Notes under the pieces: model-generated | What the model saw: the letters and a program-made list of their open reading frames with translations, nothing else | Databases searched by the model: none | Told to the model about the DNA's origin: nothing | Program-made: the position numbers and the translations under genes | DNA from: an uncultured Lachnospiraceae bacterium | Lineage (GTDB): Bacteria > Bacillota > Clostridia > Lachnospirales > Lachnospiraceae | Reading direction: 5' to 3' | DNA: 64,000 nt | Assembly (NCBI GenBank): GCA_944381405.1 | Contig: CALWLA010000004.1 | Coordinates: 1-64,000, forward strand | Part shown: piece by piece, positions 38,752 through 48,184 of the stretch | Numbering within the stretch: the stretch's first letter is position 1 | How the letters are laid out: the number at the start of each line of letters is the position of its first letter

Positions 38752-39273
38752 TTAGCCGATGGTGAGGGAGGGGGCGTTGTAAACTCTCGTCTGCATTTCC
38801 TGATCTAGAAGATACAGGGCTCTGGCGTCGGAACCGAAGAGCTCCATTTTCTGAATGTTGGTGCGGGCGTTGTCCTCTTCCTCTGCCTGTTCCTTGATGA
38901 ACCAATCCAAAAACTGCATGCAACGGAAGTCCTTCTCCTGGGAGGCTGCGGCATACAGATCGTGAATCAGGGAGGTCACATATTTTTCGTGGGCCAGGCT
39001 TTCCTTCAAGGGATCGATCAGCTCTTTCAGGTCTTTATCGGGCTTGGCGATGGCCTCCAGGGTGACCTTCATATCGTTCTGCTGCATGTACTGAATGAAG
39101 AGAAGGGCGTGGTCCCGTTCTTCCTGGGCCTGGATGTTAAACCAGTTTGCATAGCCTTTGAGTCCCTTTTCCTGGTAGAAATTCGCAAAATCCAGATAAA
39201 GATAAGCGGAATAAAATTCCTTATTTACCTGTTCATTCAAAAGGACAGCAACGTTTTTCTTCTCGTTTTCCAT
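38752..39273 (-). CDS. ftnA: Ferritin (non-haem, FtnA type)
   Basis: The 173-residue iron-storage protein forms a 24-mer cage. Ferroxidase residues are visible: Glu19 (VNKEFYSAYLYL), Glu52 and His55 (QEERDHA), and later Glu residues in the third and fourth helices (ESLAHE, EQAEEEDN). The ATG at 39273 has AAGGAGG eight bases upstream. It is transcribed alone, from the promoter at 39340-39367, and meets the lysS terminator. Confidence 0.95.
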   Translation of the reverse strand: MENEKKNVAVLLNEQVNKEFYSAYLYLDFANFYQEKGLKGYANWFNIQAQEERDHALLFIQYMQQNDMKVTLEAIAKPDKDLKELIDPLKESLAHEKYVTSLIHDLYAAASQEKDFRCMQFLDWFIKEQAEEEDNARTNIQKMELFGSDARALYLLDQEMQTRVYNAPSLTIG

Positions 39274-39575
39274 GATCTTTTCCTCCTTTTTTCTGCTTCG
39301 TCTGGGAGACGGTTGCACGTAGCTAACCGCCCGCTATCCATATTAGCATGAAATCTGAAATAGTAAAGGGGTTTTGGAGAGATTCCGGCTGCTCCGGAAA
39401 ACTGCGGGGAAAAGATTGCCAGGGGAAGCTGCCCAGGGAGCGGCATCCGGAATTGCCCTGTTGGACCTATAGGGGAAATGGACGGCCTTTTATTATGACA
39501 AATAATATGGTACAATGCCTGTAGGGGAAACATGAAAAAGCCAAATTTGTAGTTTTTGCAAAGGAGGGTTTTAAA
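39274..39575. other. Intergenic region between divergent ferritin and SDR genes
   Basis: This 302-base gap holds the ferritin promoter and, for the SDR gene, an extended -10 TG-G-TACAAT (hexamer 39511-39516) with a weak -35. No reading frame, repeat or known RNA was recognised in the rest. Confidence 0.6.
39340..39367 (-). promoter_or_regulatory. Promoter of the ferritin gene
   Basis: On the reverse strand TTTACT (39367-39362), 16-base spacer ending TGC, TAATAT (39345-39340), an extended -10. Confidence 0.6.
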
Positions 39576-40376
39576 ATGAGATTGAAGGACAAGGTCGTTC
39601 TGGTGACAGCTTCCACAAGAGGTATCGGCCTGGCCTGCGTAAAGGCCTGCGCAAAGGAAGGGGCGAGGGTATACATGGGAGCCCGGAACATGGAGCGGGC
39701 GCAGGAAACTGCCGGAGCGCTTTCCGCAGAGGGGCTTTCCGTAACGCCGGTGTATAACGACGCTTCCAAGGAGGAAACCTACAGGATCATGATCCAGGAG
39801 GTGGTGGACAAGGAGGGCCGCATCGACGTGCTGGTAAACAACTTCGGCACCTCCGACCCCAGGAAGGATATGGATATCTCCCATACGGATCCGGCGGTCT
39901 TTATCGAGACCGTCAACATGAACTTAAAGAGCGTATTCATTTCCAGCCAGGAGGCCATCCGCCACATGGAACAGACCGGAGGGGGAAGCATCATCAACAT
40001 TTCCTCCATCGGCGGACTGGTGCCGGATATTTCCCAGATCGCCTATGGCACCAGCAAGGGGGCCATCAACTATCTCACCAAGCTCATCGCCGTACAGGAG
40101 GCAAGGCATAACATCCGCTGCAACGCGGTGCTGCCGGGCATGACCGCCACGGATGCGGTAAAGAGCAATCTGACCCCGGAATTCCAGGAGTTTTTCCTGC
40201 GGCATACGCCCATCAGGCGCATGGGCCTTCCGGAGGAGATCGCCGCTGCAGTGGTGTATTTTGCCAGCGACGACGCAGCCTACACCACCGGTCAGATCAT
40301 GGCGGTCAGCGGAGGTTTCGGCCTTGCCACGCCGGTATTCGGCGATCTGGCGGACAGAGCCAACGCCCGGGGCTAA
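39576..40376 (+). CDS. Short-chain dehydrogenase resembling clostridial 7alpha-hydroxysteroid dehydrogenase
   Basis: The 266-residue classical SDR has the nucleotide motif TASTRGIG (11-18), NNFG, and the triad Ser144, Tyr157, Lys161. ARN after the second strand suggests NADP(H). The length and long stretches (GGGSIINISSIGGLVPDI, NIRCNAVLPG, YFASDDAAYTTGQI) match from memory the NADP-dependent 7alpha-HSDH of Clostridium scindens and relatives, which oxidises the 7alpha-hydroxyl of bile acids. A different alcohol substrate cannot be excluded. AAAGGAGGG is eight bases before the ATG. It is followed by a PH-domain gene. Confidence 0.8.
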   Translation: MRLKDKVVLVTASTRGIGLACVKACAKEGARVYMGARNMERAQETAGALSAEGLSVTPVYNDASKEETYRIMIQEVVDKEGRIDVLVNNFGTSDPRKDMDISHTDPAVFIETVNMNLKSVFISSQEAIRHMEQTGGGSIINISSIGGLVPDISQIAYGTSKGAINYLTKLIAVQEARHNIRCNAVLPGMTATDAVKSNLTPEFQEFFLRHTPIRRMGLPEEIAAAVVYFASDDAAYTTGQIMAVSGGFGLATPVFGDLADRANARG

Positions 40377-40447
40377 GGATGGAGGCGGAAGACACCGGTT
40401 CCGGAAGAAATGCGGCACGGATCCGCTGAAAAAAGGAGGACAGACAT

Positions 40448-40828
40448 ATGGTAAATACGATCTGGAAGGCGAGAAAGAACAATTTTCTGGGTCTTCCCTG
40501 GACCTTTACGGTGTATGGTTTTTCAGAGGACCGGCTGTATATCCAGTCAGGGATCCTGAATACCAGAGAGGATGAGGTGCGGCTCTACCGCATTACGGAC
40601 ATCACCCTGACCAAAAGCTTCTGGCAGCGGATCATGGGGATGGGAACCATCAGGATCAGCAGCAGCGATAAGTCCATGGGAGACTTTGAGCTGAAGAACA
40701 TCAAGAAAAGCGATGAGGTAAAGGAGCAGCTTTCCGGGCTGATCGAGGAGGCCCGGGATAAAAAGCGGGTCAGCTCCAGGGAGTTCATCGGCATGGAGGA
40801 TGTGGACGAGGATCCCGACGTGCTGTAA
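40448..40828 (+). CDS. Bacterial PH-domain (YdbT/bPH2-like) protein
   Basis: The 126-residue soluble protein has the beta-rich pattern of bacterial PH domains: FTVYGFSEDRLYIQSGILNTREDEVRLYRITDI (split across 20-52), then IRISSSDKSMGDFELKNI and a closing helix. Such domains are usually adaptors; the partner is unknown. AAGGAGG lies eight bases before the ATG, 71 bases after the SDR gene. Confidence 0.75.
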   Translation: MVNTIWKARKNNFLGLPWTFTVYGFSEDRLYIQSGILNTREDEVRLYRITDITLTKSFWQRIMGMGTIRISSSDKSMGDFELKNIKKSDEVKEQLSGLIEEARDKKRVSSREFIGMEDVDEDPDVL

Positions 40829-40859
40829 CTGCCATTGGAAAAGAAGCTGTTTGCATGAA

Positions 40860-40893
40860 AAGACCGGCCGAACCAACAGGTTCGGCCGGTCTT
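40860..40893. terminator. Terminator hairpin between convergent genes
   Basis: A perfect 15-bp stem (40860-40874 with 40879-40893) around AACA. T-runs are short on the forward strand and CTTTTC on the reverse, so strength is uncertain. Confidence 0.7.
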
Positions 40894-40947
40894 GGCATTG
40901 GAGGGGAGAGAAGTCTCCTTCGAGAGACGTTTCCACCTCTTCGATCA

Positions 40948-41535
40948 TCAGGACATGGGAACGCCGCCAAAGGTAAAGATCACTCCCACAAGGGCGGAAA
41001 AACCGATCCACACGATGGGGTGGAGCTTTTTCGTCTGAGGGATGAAGCGGGTGACCGCCAGCAGGATCGCTGCCAGGATCACCGCCTCCGGTTTCAGAGC
41101 GGAAAGGGACAGGCTTTCGCCGGCGTCCGTCCGGAAGAAAGCGGAGGCGGCCACGGAAAGGCCGGAAGCCGCGATCAGTCCCGTAGAGGTGGGCCGCAGG
41201 CACTGGAAGGCGCTGTCCACATATCGGTTGTTCCGGAAGGCCTTCAGAAAGCCTGCGATGACCAGGATGATGATGATGGAGGGAGTCACCAGACCTATGG
41301 TGGCGGTGACTGCGCCGGGAACGCCGGCGGTGACAAAGCCCACATAGGTGGCGGTATTGACGCCCAAGGGTCCCGGGGTGGACTCGGATACGGCGATCAT
41401 ATCCATCAGCTGGGAATGGGTGAACCATCCGGTCTTGTCCGCCATATTGGAAAGGAAGGGGAAGGTTGCCAGCCCGCCGCCGACGGCAAAGAGCCCGGTT
41501 TTGAAAAACTCATAGAATAACTGCAGGAAGATCAT
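40948..41535 (-). CDS. chrA: Chromate-type transporter, second half-size subunit
   Basis: The 195-residue membrane protein is a short-chain CHR homologue with the repeat motif GLFAVGGGLATFPFL near the start and STPGPLGVNTATYVG after the first helices; about five or six hydrophobic segments follow. Half-size CHR proteins work as pairs. Its ATG overlaps the stop of the first half (ATGA). The true substrate (chromate, sulfate or another anion) cannot be told from sequence. Confidence 0.88.
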   Translation of the reverse strand: MIFLQLFYEFFKTGLFAVGGGLATFPFLSNMADKTGWFTHSQLMDMIAVSESTPGPLGVNTATYVGFVTAGVPGAVTATIGLVTPSIIIILVIAGFLKAFRNNRYVDSAFQCLRPTSTGLIAASGLSVAASAFFRTDAGESLSLSALKPEAVILAAILLAVTRFIPQTKKLHPIVWIGFSALVGVIFTFGGVPMS

Positions 41536-42086
41536 TTACCGGAAGCCTCCTTTCCCTGAAACTGGACCAGCAGGATCCCCAGAAGGGCTGCCAGGATGAC
41601 GAAAAGCACCGGGGAAATGTGAAAGAGCATGGAGCCCAGGGCCACCACCAGGAAGAGGACCAGGCCCAGCCTGTTGGTGACGGCGCTTTTCCAGAGCTTT
41701 ACCACGGCGTTGAAGATCAGGATGCAGACGCACACCCGGATGCCTGCAAAGGCGTTGATCACCAGGGGCAGATGGGAAAAGCTGGAAATAAATCCTGCCA
41801 GGATACTGATGATCACCAGGGAGGGGAATACCACTCCCAGAGTGGCCACGATGCCTCCGATGATTCCCTGGTTTTTCTGTCCGATAAAGGTGGCCGTATT
41901 GACGGCGATGACGCCGGGGGTACACTGCCCGATGGCAAAATAGTCTGTAAGCTCTTCGTCCGTGGCCCAGTGCTTGTTTTCCACGACCTCCCGCTGGAGT
42001 ATCGGGAGCATGGCATATCCGCCGCCGAAGGTCATGACGCCTACCTTGGCGAAGGTCCAGAAGAGCTCGCTGAGTGCTTTCAGCAT
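41532..42086 (-). CDS. chrA: Chromate-type transporter, first half-size subunit
   Basis: The 184-residue membrane protein shows VGVMTFGGGYAMLPIL and QCTPGVIAVNTATFIG, the two CHR-family signatures. The ATG at 42086 is preferred, with GAGGAGG eight bases upstream; an upstream ATG at 42110 lacks a site. It forms a coupled pair with the following gene and is divergent from a LysR regulator that probably controls it. Confidence 0.88.
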   Translation of the reverse strand: MLKALSELFWTFAKVGVMTFGGGYAMLPILQREVVENKHWATDEELTDYFAIGQCTPGVIAVNTATFIGQKNQGIIGGIVATLGVVFPSLVIISILAGFISSFSHLPLVINAFAGIRVCVCILIFNAVVKLWKSAVTNRLGLVLFLVVALGSMLFHISPVLFVILAALLGILLVQFQGKEASGK

Positions 42087-42310
42087 AGCTTTTTCCTCCT
42101 CATAGATCATAGGGATATTTCCGATACAGAAATTCAGCCTTCATATTAGCACAGATGAATTCATATTGAAAATATTTAAAATATGTAGTATTTATATAAA
42201 AATGGTATAAATCATATTCTCACCGGCCAGGTCGGCAGAAAAGACCGCTGGAACAAACAGATAGAACAGACAGATAGATAGAACAAACTGGAAGGAGGGG
42301 AAACAGAAAC
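42087..42310. other. AT-rich divergent control region between chrA and lysR
   Basis: It contains an inverted repeat TTCAT-N10-ATGAA-like near 42140-42160, a run of AT-rich sequence to 42215 and a low-complexity GATAGAACA-type repeat at about 42251-42287. A LysR-type operator is expected here, but no single site is clear enough to assign. Confidence 0.4.
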
Positions 42311-43162
42311 ATGGAACTGAGGCAGCTTTTGTATTTCACGGCAATCGCAGAGGAGGGCTCCATCAGCGGGGCGGCAGCCAGGCTGCACCTGTCCCAACCT
42401 CCTTTGAGCCGTCAGCTGATGCTTTTGGAGGAGGAGCTAGGGTGCAGTCTTCTGAAGCGGGATACCCGGCATATGGCCCTGACGGAGGCGGGAGAGCTCC
42501 TGTATGCAAAGGCCAGGGAGGTGCTCAGGCAGTGCGGAGACATCAAACGGGAGGTGGCGGATATCAGCAGCGGCAGAGGGGGAACCGCCCATATCGGTGT
42601 GATCTCCTCCCTCAGCAGCCGCATGCTGCCGGAGCTTTTGATGCGGTTCCACAGCCTGTATCCCAAAGTGCGGCTGGAGCTTAAGGAACGGAATTCCTAT
42701 GAGCTTTCGGATCTGGTGCGCAGCCAGCAGATCGACATCGCGCTGGTGAGAAGGCCCTTTGCCGCAGGGGACATGGAGGTGTATCCCTTAAGGAATGAGC
42801 CCATGTGCGCCATAGGGAAAAGGGAATTTTTTGCGGGGCTTCCGGAAAAAGAGATATCCCTGAACAGCCTGTTGGGAAGACCGGTGATCGTTTATCAGCG
42901 GTGGGAGAGTATCCTGAAGGACGAGGCTTCCTTAAATCTGGTCTGCCGCTGCGAGGACGCCCGCACGGCGGCCGCTCTGGCCCAGGGCGGTCTTGGCATC
43001 GGCATCATGCCGCTTTCCGCAGTGCCGGAGACGCCAGAGCCCGGCATGGAGGTGCGGATCCTGTCAGAAAAATCCCTTCAGAGCGAGATCTGTGCGATTC
43101 GTCTGAAGGGACGTTATACGCCGGTGGCGGCGGAATTGTTTTTGGAGATGCTATGCAGCTGA
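42311..43162 (+). CDS. LysR-family transcriptional regulator
   Basis: The 283-residue protein has the N-terminal winged HTH (GSISGAAARLHLSQPPLSRQL, residues about 17-37 in two parts) and a periplasmic-binding-fold effector domain (about 90-283, starting HIGVISSLSSRMLPEL). It is divergent from the chrA pair, its likely target. GGAGGGG stands eight bases upstream of the ATG. The effector is unknown. Confidence 0.92.
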   Translation: MELRQLLYFTAIAEEGSISGAAARLHLSQPPLSRQLMLLEEELGCSLLKRDTRHMALTEAGELLYAKAREVLRQCGDIKREVADISSGRGGTAHIGVISSLSSRMLPELLMRFHSLYPKVRLELKERNSYELSDLVRSQQIDIALVRRPFAAGDMEVYPLRNEPMCAIGKREFFAGLPEKEISLNSLLGRPVIVYQRWESILKDEASLNLVCRCEDARTAAALAQGGLGIGIMPLSAVPETPEPGMEVRILSEKSLQSEICAIRLKGRYTPVAAELFLEMLCS

Positions 43163-43202
43163 GCCTGCAATTCCTTGCCCGGAAAGAATGTCAAAAAGGC
43201 TC

Positions 43203-43231
43203 TTGCAAGCCCTCTTGGGAAATGGTATAAT
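43203..43231 (+). promoter_or_regulatory. Promoter of the carB leader transcript
   Basis: TTGCAA (43203-43208), 17-base spacer ending TGG, perfect TATAAT (43226-43231), an extended -10. Confidence 0.8.
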
Positions 43232-43259
43232 ACGTTAGATTTTGAGCAGGAAAGAGGAT

Positions 43260-43367
43260 ATGGAGAGAATGATGCCGGGATTCATGCAGAAAAAAACGGA
43301 TAACAGGCTTTCTTCCGTGGCAAGGGATTCTCTTTCCCGTTCTGTTTTTCTTTTTTGCTTTATTTAA
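43260..43367 (+). CDS. Possible leader peptide upstream of carB
   Basis: A 35-codon frame starts at an ATG preceded by GGAAAGAGG and ends in TAA at 43365-43367. It has four Arg codons (AGA, AGG, AGG, CGT) and a C-terminal Phe/Leu-rich tail. The stop codon overlaps the first bases of the terminator stem, so ribosome position could affect folding. It could also be a chance frame. Confidence 0.4.
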   Translation: MERMMPGFMQKKTDNRLSSVARDSLSRSVFLFCFI

Positions 43368-43402
43368 CCGCTGTTGGATCGAATCCCGATAGCGGTTTTT
43401 TT
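43366..43402 (+). terminator. Attenuator-like terminator in the carB leader
   Basis: AACCGCT (43366-43372) pairs with AGCGGTT (43391-43397), and seven T follow the second arm (43396-43402). It lies between the promoter and the carB start, 74 bases before the ATG. Confidence 0.7.
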
Positions 43403-43475
43403 CTGCGGGAAAAGGCGGAGGCCTTTTGCGGCGGCAGGAAAACGCATTCAGATCATTTTGAGGAGGGAAAACGAA

Positions 43476-46400
43476 ATGGCTAAACGGACAGATATCAAAA
43501 AGGTTCTGGTCATCGGCTCCGGCCCCATCGTCATCGGACAGGCGGCGGAGTTCGACTATGCGGGCACCCAGGCGTGCCTGGCGCTGAAGGAAGAGGGCTA
43601 TGAGGTCATCCTCATCAACTCCAATCCGGCAACCGTTATGACGGATACCAAGATCGCGGACAAGGTATACATGGAGCCCCTGACTCTGGAATATGTGGCA
43701 AAGATCATCCGCATGGAACGGCCTGACGCCATCGTTCCGGGCCTTGGCGGCCAGACGGGACTGAACATGGCAGTGCAGCTGGCAAAGAAGGGCGTGCTCA
43801 GAGAGTGCCAGGTGGAGATCCTGGGCACCTCCTTTGAAAGCATCGAAAAGGCCGAGGACAGAGAGCTTTTCAAGGAGCTTTGCGAAGGCCTTGGAGAGCC
43901 GGTCATCCGTTCAGAGATCGCCATGAGCATGGAAGAGGGCATCAAGGCTGCAAAGGACATCGGTTATCCGGTGGTGCTGCGTCCTGCCTTCACCCTGGGC
44001 GGTACAGGCGGCGGCTTTGCGGACAATGAGGAAGAGCTTCTGGAGCTTCTGGAAAATGCCCTGAAGCTGTCCCCGGTGCATCAGGTGCTGGTGGAAAAGA
44101 GCGTAAAGGGCTACAAGGAGATCGAGTTTGAGGTGATGCGGGATGCGGCGGACAACGCCATCGCAGTCTGCGACATGGAAAACATCGATCCGGTAGGCGT
44201 ACATACGGGAGATTCCATGGTGGTTGCTCCCTGCCAGACCGTATCCAAGGAGGACCTGGCCATGCTGAAGGCCTCTGCCCTGAAGATCCTCCGGGCCCTT
44301 AAGATCGAGGGCGGCTGTAACGTACAGTTTGCGCTGAACCCCAACTCCTCCGAATATTTCCTCATCGAGATCAACCCCCGGGTATCCCGTTCCTCTGCCC
44401 TGGCATCAAAGGCCACGGCTTATCCCATCGCAAAGATCACCGCAAAGGTGGCTCTTGGCATGACACTGGACGAGATCCGTATCGGCGATACCAACGCGCT
44501 TTATGAGCCCTCCGTGGACTATGTGGTGACGAAGCTTCCCCGCTTCCCCTTCGACAAGTTCACCCAGGCTTCCAACAAGCTTTCCACCCAGATGAAGGCC
44601 ACCGGCGAGGTCATGAGCATCGGCCGCACCATGGAGGAGAGCCTGATGAAGGGCGTCCGCGGTCTCGAGGTAGGCGCAAACCATATTTATATGAAGAAAT
44701 TCGACAGATTCTCCACCGAGGAGCTGGAGGAATACGTAAAGGAGGGCCGCGACGACAGGCTGTTTGCCCTGGCGGAGCTTCTGCGCAGGAATGTCAGCAT
44801 CGACAAGATCTACGCCCTCACCATGATCACCCCCTATTTCCTGGAGGTCATCAAAAAGATCGTTTCCTATGAGGAAGTGTTGCGGCAGCATCCGGGAGAT
44901 GCGGAGACGCTGCGCACAGCCAAGAGCCTGGGCTTCTCAGACGCCTGCATCGCCGGCTTCTGGAACATGAACGAACTGGAGCTTTACCGCATCCGGGAAA
45001 AGGAGGACCTGTTCCCGGTATACCGCATCGTGGATACCTATCCTAAGGAGCATGCGGAAAAGCTGAATTATCTGTACTCCACCTATGTGGAGGGCAACGC
45101 CAACGAGTCCGTCCGTTCCGACAGAAAGAAGATCCTGGTGCTGGGATCCGGCCCCATCCGTATCGGCCAGGGCGTAGAGTTCGATTTCTCCACGGTACAC
45201 GCCATCTGGGCCATCCGGGAGGCTGGCTACGAGGCCATCATCATCAATAACAACCCGGAGACCGTTTCCACGGACTACTCCATTTCCGATAAGCTTTATT
45301 TCGAGCCCCTGACGGTGGAGGACGTGATGAACGTCATCCATCTGGAGGACCCCGACGGCGTCATCGTCACCCTGGGCGGACAGACCGCCATCAACCTGGC
45401 GGAGCGTCTGGACAGACTCGGCGTCAAGGTGGTGGGCACCTCCGTGGAGGCCATCGACCGGGCGGAGAACCGGGACAGCTTCGAAAAGGCGCTGGAGGAG
45501 CTTCACATCCCCCAGCCGGTAGGCCAGGCGGTCACCAATGTGGAGGACGGCGTGGCCGTGGCCGGAAGGATCGGTTATCCGGTGCTGGTAAGACCTTCCT
45601 TTGTTCTCGGCGGACGCGCCATGCAGATCGTCTATGACGACGAGCAGCTGCGCCAGTATTTCAAGGAGGCCATCGTCGCTTCCGAGGATCATCCGGTGCT
45701 GGTGGACAAATACATTCAGGGTAAGGAGCTGGAGGTTGACGCCATCTGCGACGGCCAGGAGGTCCTGATTCCCGGCATCATGCAGCACGTGGAGCGTACC
45801 GGCGTGCATTCCGGCGACTCCATCAGCGTGTTCCCCACCTTCTCCGTCAGCGAAAAGGCAAAGGAAACCATCATCGACTACACCACCAAGCTGGGCCTGA
45901 GCCTGGGCATGCAGGGACTGTTCAACATCCAGTTCATCGTGGATCAGGATGAGAACGTTTATATCATCGAGGTGAACCCCAGAAGCTCCAGGACCGTTCC
46001 CTTCCTGAGCAAGGCCACCGGCGTTCCCATGGCAAACATCGCCACCAAGGTGGCTCTGGGACAGAGCATCCGGCAGCAGGGCTATCAGGGCGGCATCCAG
46101 CCCACTCCGAAGCGTTGGTATGTCAAGGCTCCGGTATTCTCCTTCTCCAAGCTGAGAGGCGCGGATACGGTGCTGTCTCCGGAGATGAAGTCCACCGGCG
46201 AGGCCATCGGCTATGACAGGGATCTGAACAGAGCCCTTTACAAGGCCCTGCAGGCAGCAGGCACCAAGGTGCTGAACTACGGCACCATTCTGGTGACCAT
46301 CGCCCGGAAAGACAGGGAGGACGCTCTGCCCCTGGTAAGAAGATTCTACAGACTGGGCTTCAACATCGAGGCAACTCCGGGAACCGCCAAGTTCCTGAAG

Positions 46401-46673
46401 GAAAACGGCATCCGTACCCGTGTGAAGCATAAGCTTTCCGAGGGCAGCGAGGAGATCCTGGACTCCCTGCGGCAGGGACATGTGACCTATGTGATCAATA
46501 CCCTGAATCCCAACAAGACCGCAGCCCGTTCCGACGGATTCATGATCCGGCGGGTGGCCGTGGAAAACAACGTTTCCATGTTCACCTCCCTGGATACGGT
46601 AGATGCCCTTCTGAACGTCCTGGAGGAGATCACCATGAGCGTTTCCACCATCGACGATCCGGAGCAGAGATAA
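43476..46673 (+). CDS. carB: Carbamoyl-phosphate synthase large subunit
   Basis: The 1065-residue subunit makes carbamoyl phosphate from bicarbonate, ammonia (from CarA) and two ATP for arginine and pyrimidine synthesis. Both halves have an ATP-grasp domain; the N-terminal [22 protein letters not shown] and the repeat [19 protein letters not shown] near residue 550 mark the duplication, and the C-terminal allosteric domain is present. The ATG at 43476 has GAGGAGG nine bases upstream. carA is not next to it, which is unusual. Expression probably passes through the leader terminator. Confidence 0.97.
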   Translation: MAKRTDIKKVLVIGSGPIVIGQAAEFDYAGTQACLALKEEGYEVILINSNPATVMTDTKIADKVYMEPLTLEYVAKIIRMERPDAIVPGLGGQTGLNMAVQLAKKGVLRECQVEILGTSFESIEKAEDRELFKELCEGLGEPVIRSEIAMSMEEGIKAAKDIGYPVVLRPAFTLGGTGGGFADNEEELLELLENALKLSPVHQVLVEKSVKGYKEIEFEVMRDAADNAIAVCDMENIDPVGVHTGDSMVVAPCQTVSKEDLAMLKASALKILRALKIEGGCNVQFALNPNSSEYFLIEINPRVSRSSALASKATAYPIAKITAKVALGMTLDEIRIGDTNALYEPSVDYVVTKLPRFPFDKFTQASNKLSTQMKATGEVMSIGRTMEESLMKGVRGLEVGANHIYMKKFDRFSTEELEEYVKEGRDDRLFALAELLRRNVSIDKIYALTMITPYFLEVIKKIVSYEEVLRQHPGDAETLRTAKSLGFSDACIAGFWNMNELELYRIREKEDLFPVYRIVDTYPKEHAEKLNYLYSTYVEGNANESVRSDRKKILVLGSGPIRIGQGVEFDFSTVHAIWAIREAGYEAIIINNNPETVSTDYSISDKLYFEPLTVEDVMNVIHLEDPDGVIVTLGGQTAINLAERLDRLGVKVVGTSVEAIDRAENRDSFEKALEELHIPQPVGQAVTNVEDGVAVAGRIGYPVLVRPSFVLGGRAMQIVYDDEQLRQYFKEAIVASEDHPVLVDKYIQGKELEVDAICDGQEVLIPGIMQHVERTGVHSGDSISVFPTFSVSEKAKETIIDYTTKLGLSLGMQGLFNIQFIVDQDENVYIIEVNPRSSRTVPFLSKATGVPMANIATKVALGQSIRQQGYQGGIQPTPKRWYVKAPVFSFSKLRGADTVLSPEMKSTGEAIGYDRDLNRALYKALQAAGTKVLNYGTILVTIARKDREDALPLVRRFYRLGFNIEATPGTAKFLKENGIRTRVKHKLSEGSEEILDSLRQGHVTYVINTLNPNKTAARSDGFMIRRVAVENNVSMFTSLDTVDALLNVLEEITMSVSTIDDPEQR

Positions 46674-46718
46674 GACCCCGATCACAAAGTCGTCAGAAAA
46701 AAATACGGGAATTGTAAG

Positions 46719-46747
46719 GACAAGGCGCAAATGCGCCTTGTCTTTTT
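46719..46747 (+). terminator. Intrinsic terminator after carB
   Basis: GACAAGGCGC (46719-46728) pairs with GCGCCTTGTC (46733-46742) around AAAT, followed by TTTTT. Confidence 0.9.
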
Positions 46748-46767
46748 GTAAAAAGGCGTGCTATACT
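46738..46767 (+). promoter_or_regulatory. Promoter of the 46808-52852 envelope cluster
   Basis: TTGTCT (46738-46743), 18-base spacer ending TGC, TATACT (46762-46767), an extended -10. It overlaps the carB terminator. Confidence 0.6.
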
Positions 46768-46807
46768 AATCTGTAGTCTGCAAGAAAGACAGAGAGGTAT
46801 GAAGATT

Positions 46808-47221
46808 ATGCTGAATGCTGGAAAAATCCGCCTGATGACGGACCTGGCCATTTATGAAAAAAGGAATGGCAGCAGCGTTTTTAAGATCAACAACTTTTAT
46901 AAAAGCGATTATATCATCGGGCACCTGATCGCTTCCTTTGCCCGCTACACCCTGTGCGCCCTGTTGCTGATGGCCGCAGCCTTCTTTTTCCAGACGGACG
47001 TGCTCTTCGCCCGCATCAATGAGGAGGGCTTTTCAGGCGTCTTCACGGAGATTGGCATCCTTTACGGGGCAGGCCTTCTGGCCTATCTGCTCATTACCTA
47101 CTGGGTATGCAGCGCCCGTTACAAAAAGGCAAAGCGGGGTACCCTGCTCTACGCCACAAAGCTGAAGCGTCTGAGCAGAAAATACTGCGGCGTGCCCCGG
47201 AGACGGGATGCAGAGCAGTAA
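46808..47221 (+). CDS. Unknown membrane protein with two helices
   Basis: The 137-residue protein is not recognised. It has a cytoplasmic N terminus of about 40 residues, two predicted membrane helices (about 43-63 and 82-104) and a strongly basic C-terminal tail (KKAKRG, KLKRLSRK, RRRD). The ATG at 46808 is preferred because AGAGAGG is ten bases upstream; an ATG at 46799 would be too close to it. It is first in a same-strand run leading to cdaA. Confidence 0.65.
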   Translation: MLNAGKIRLMTDLAIYEKRNGSSVFKINNFYKSDYIIGHLIASFARYTLCALLLMAAAFFFQTDVLFARINEEGFSGVFTEIGILYGAGLLAYLLITYWVCSARYKKAKRGTLLYATKLKRLSRKYCGVPRRRDAEQ

Positions 47222-47263
47222 AGGGACGGAGAAACAAACAGGAAGGAAAGGTAAGAAGAGAGT

Positions 47264-48175
47264 ATGACAGGTCTTCTTTTGATCAGAGATAAGCTGAGAG
47301 CATTTTATTCGGATTTTGACGTATATATCAGGCCCCTTCTGCGGCTTGTGTTCGCCCTTTTGTGCCTGCTGTCCATCAACGGCTACATGGGCTATTTTCC
47401 CCTGCTGCAGCGGATGCCGGTGGTGCTTCTGGGCGCCCTTTTCTGCATGCTGATGCCCCTTGGGATGACAGCCTTCGTGGCGGCGGTGTTCGTCATCGGA
47501 AACATGGCGAAGGTCTCTCTGGTTTCCGCTATGGTGGCCGCTGTCTGGGCAGTGGTTGTAGGGCTTCTGTACCTGGGCTTTAGGCCGAAACAGGGGTGGG
47601 TCCTGGCAGTGATCCCCCTGTGCTTCATGTGGAAGATCCCCTTTGTGCTGCCGGTGGTGCTGGGGCTTGCGGCGGGAGCCGCCGCGGTGGTGCCTGCGGT
47701 CTGCGCCATCCCCTTTTGGTTTCTCATGCAGTATGTGCATGAAAACGCAGAGGCCTTTCAGAATGCAGTGGATTTCAACGTGCTGACCCAGGAATTTGCC
47801 GCTCTGGCGGGGGGCGTATTCCGGAACAGCTATATGTACCTCATGATTCTGATGTTTGTCCTGTGCATCCTCTGCGTCAGCGTGATCAAGCGCCTGTCCA
47901 TGGATCATGCCTGGACGGTGGCAGTGATCTGCGGCATCGCGCTGGAGGCTGTGCTGGGCGTAGGCGGAGGACTGATGCTGGGGGGAGGAGACCTGCTTTG
48001 GGACCTTCTGGGACTGGCTGTCTCCCTGGGCATCGCATTGCTCTACGAATACCTGTTCTTTGCAGTGGACTATTCCGGCACGGAAAAACTGCAGTTCGAG
48101 GACGATGATTACTATTACTACGTCAAGGCGGTTCCGAAGATCAAGCCCTATGACGAGGATGAAAGACGGGAATAA
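47264..48175 (+). CDS. Unknown polytopic membrane protein upstream of cdaA
   Basis: The 303-residue protein has about eight hydrophobic segments, a soluble loop around 155-195 and an acidic/tyrosine-rich C-terminal tail (EDDDYYYYVKAV). No family motif was recognised. It ends nine bases before cdaA, suggesting a role near c-di-AMP synthesis, but that is inference from position only. Confidence 0.7.
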   Translation: MTGLLLIRDKLRAFYSDFDVYIRPLLRLVFALLCLLSINGYMGYFPLLQRMPVVLLGALFCMLMPLGMTAFVAAVFVIGNMAKVSLVSAMVAAVWAVVVGLLYLGFRPKQGWVLAVIPLCFMWKIPFVLPVVLGLAAGAAAVVPAVCAIPFWFLMQYVHENAEAFQNAVDFNVLTQEFAALAGGVFRNSYMYLMILMFVLCILCVSVIKRLSMDHAWTVAVICGIALEAVLGVGGGLMLGGGDLLWDLLGLAVSLGIALLYEYLFFAVDYSGTEKLQFEDDDYYYYVKAVPKIKPYDEDERRE

Positions 48176-48184
48176 ACGGTAAAA

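Noticed and set aside
40860-40893. Palindrome considered as a transposon end or operator
   Set aside because: It lies between convergent genes with no transposase or second copy in the window; a terminator is the simpler reading.
43286-43406. 12-bp perfect complementarity between 43286-43297 and 43395-43406 as a carB antiterminator
   Set aside because: It would pair mainly with the T-run of the terminator, which is transcribed too late to prevent termination; A- and T-runs make such matches likely by chance.
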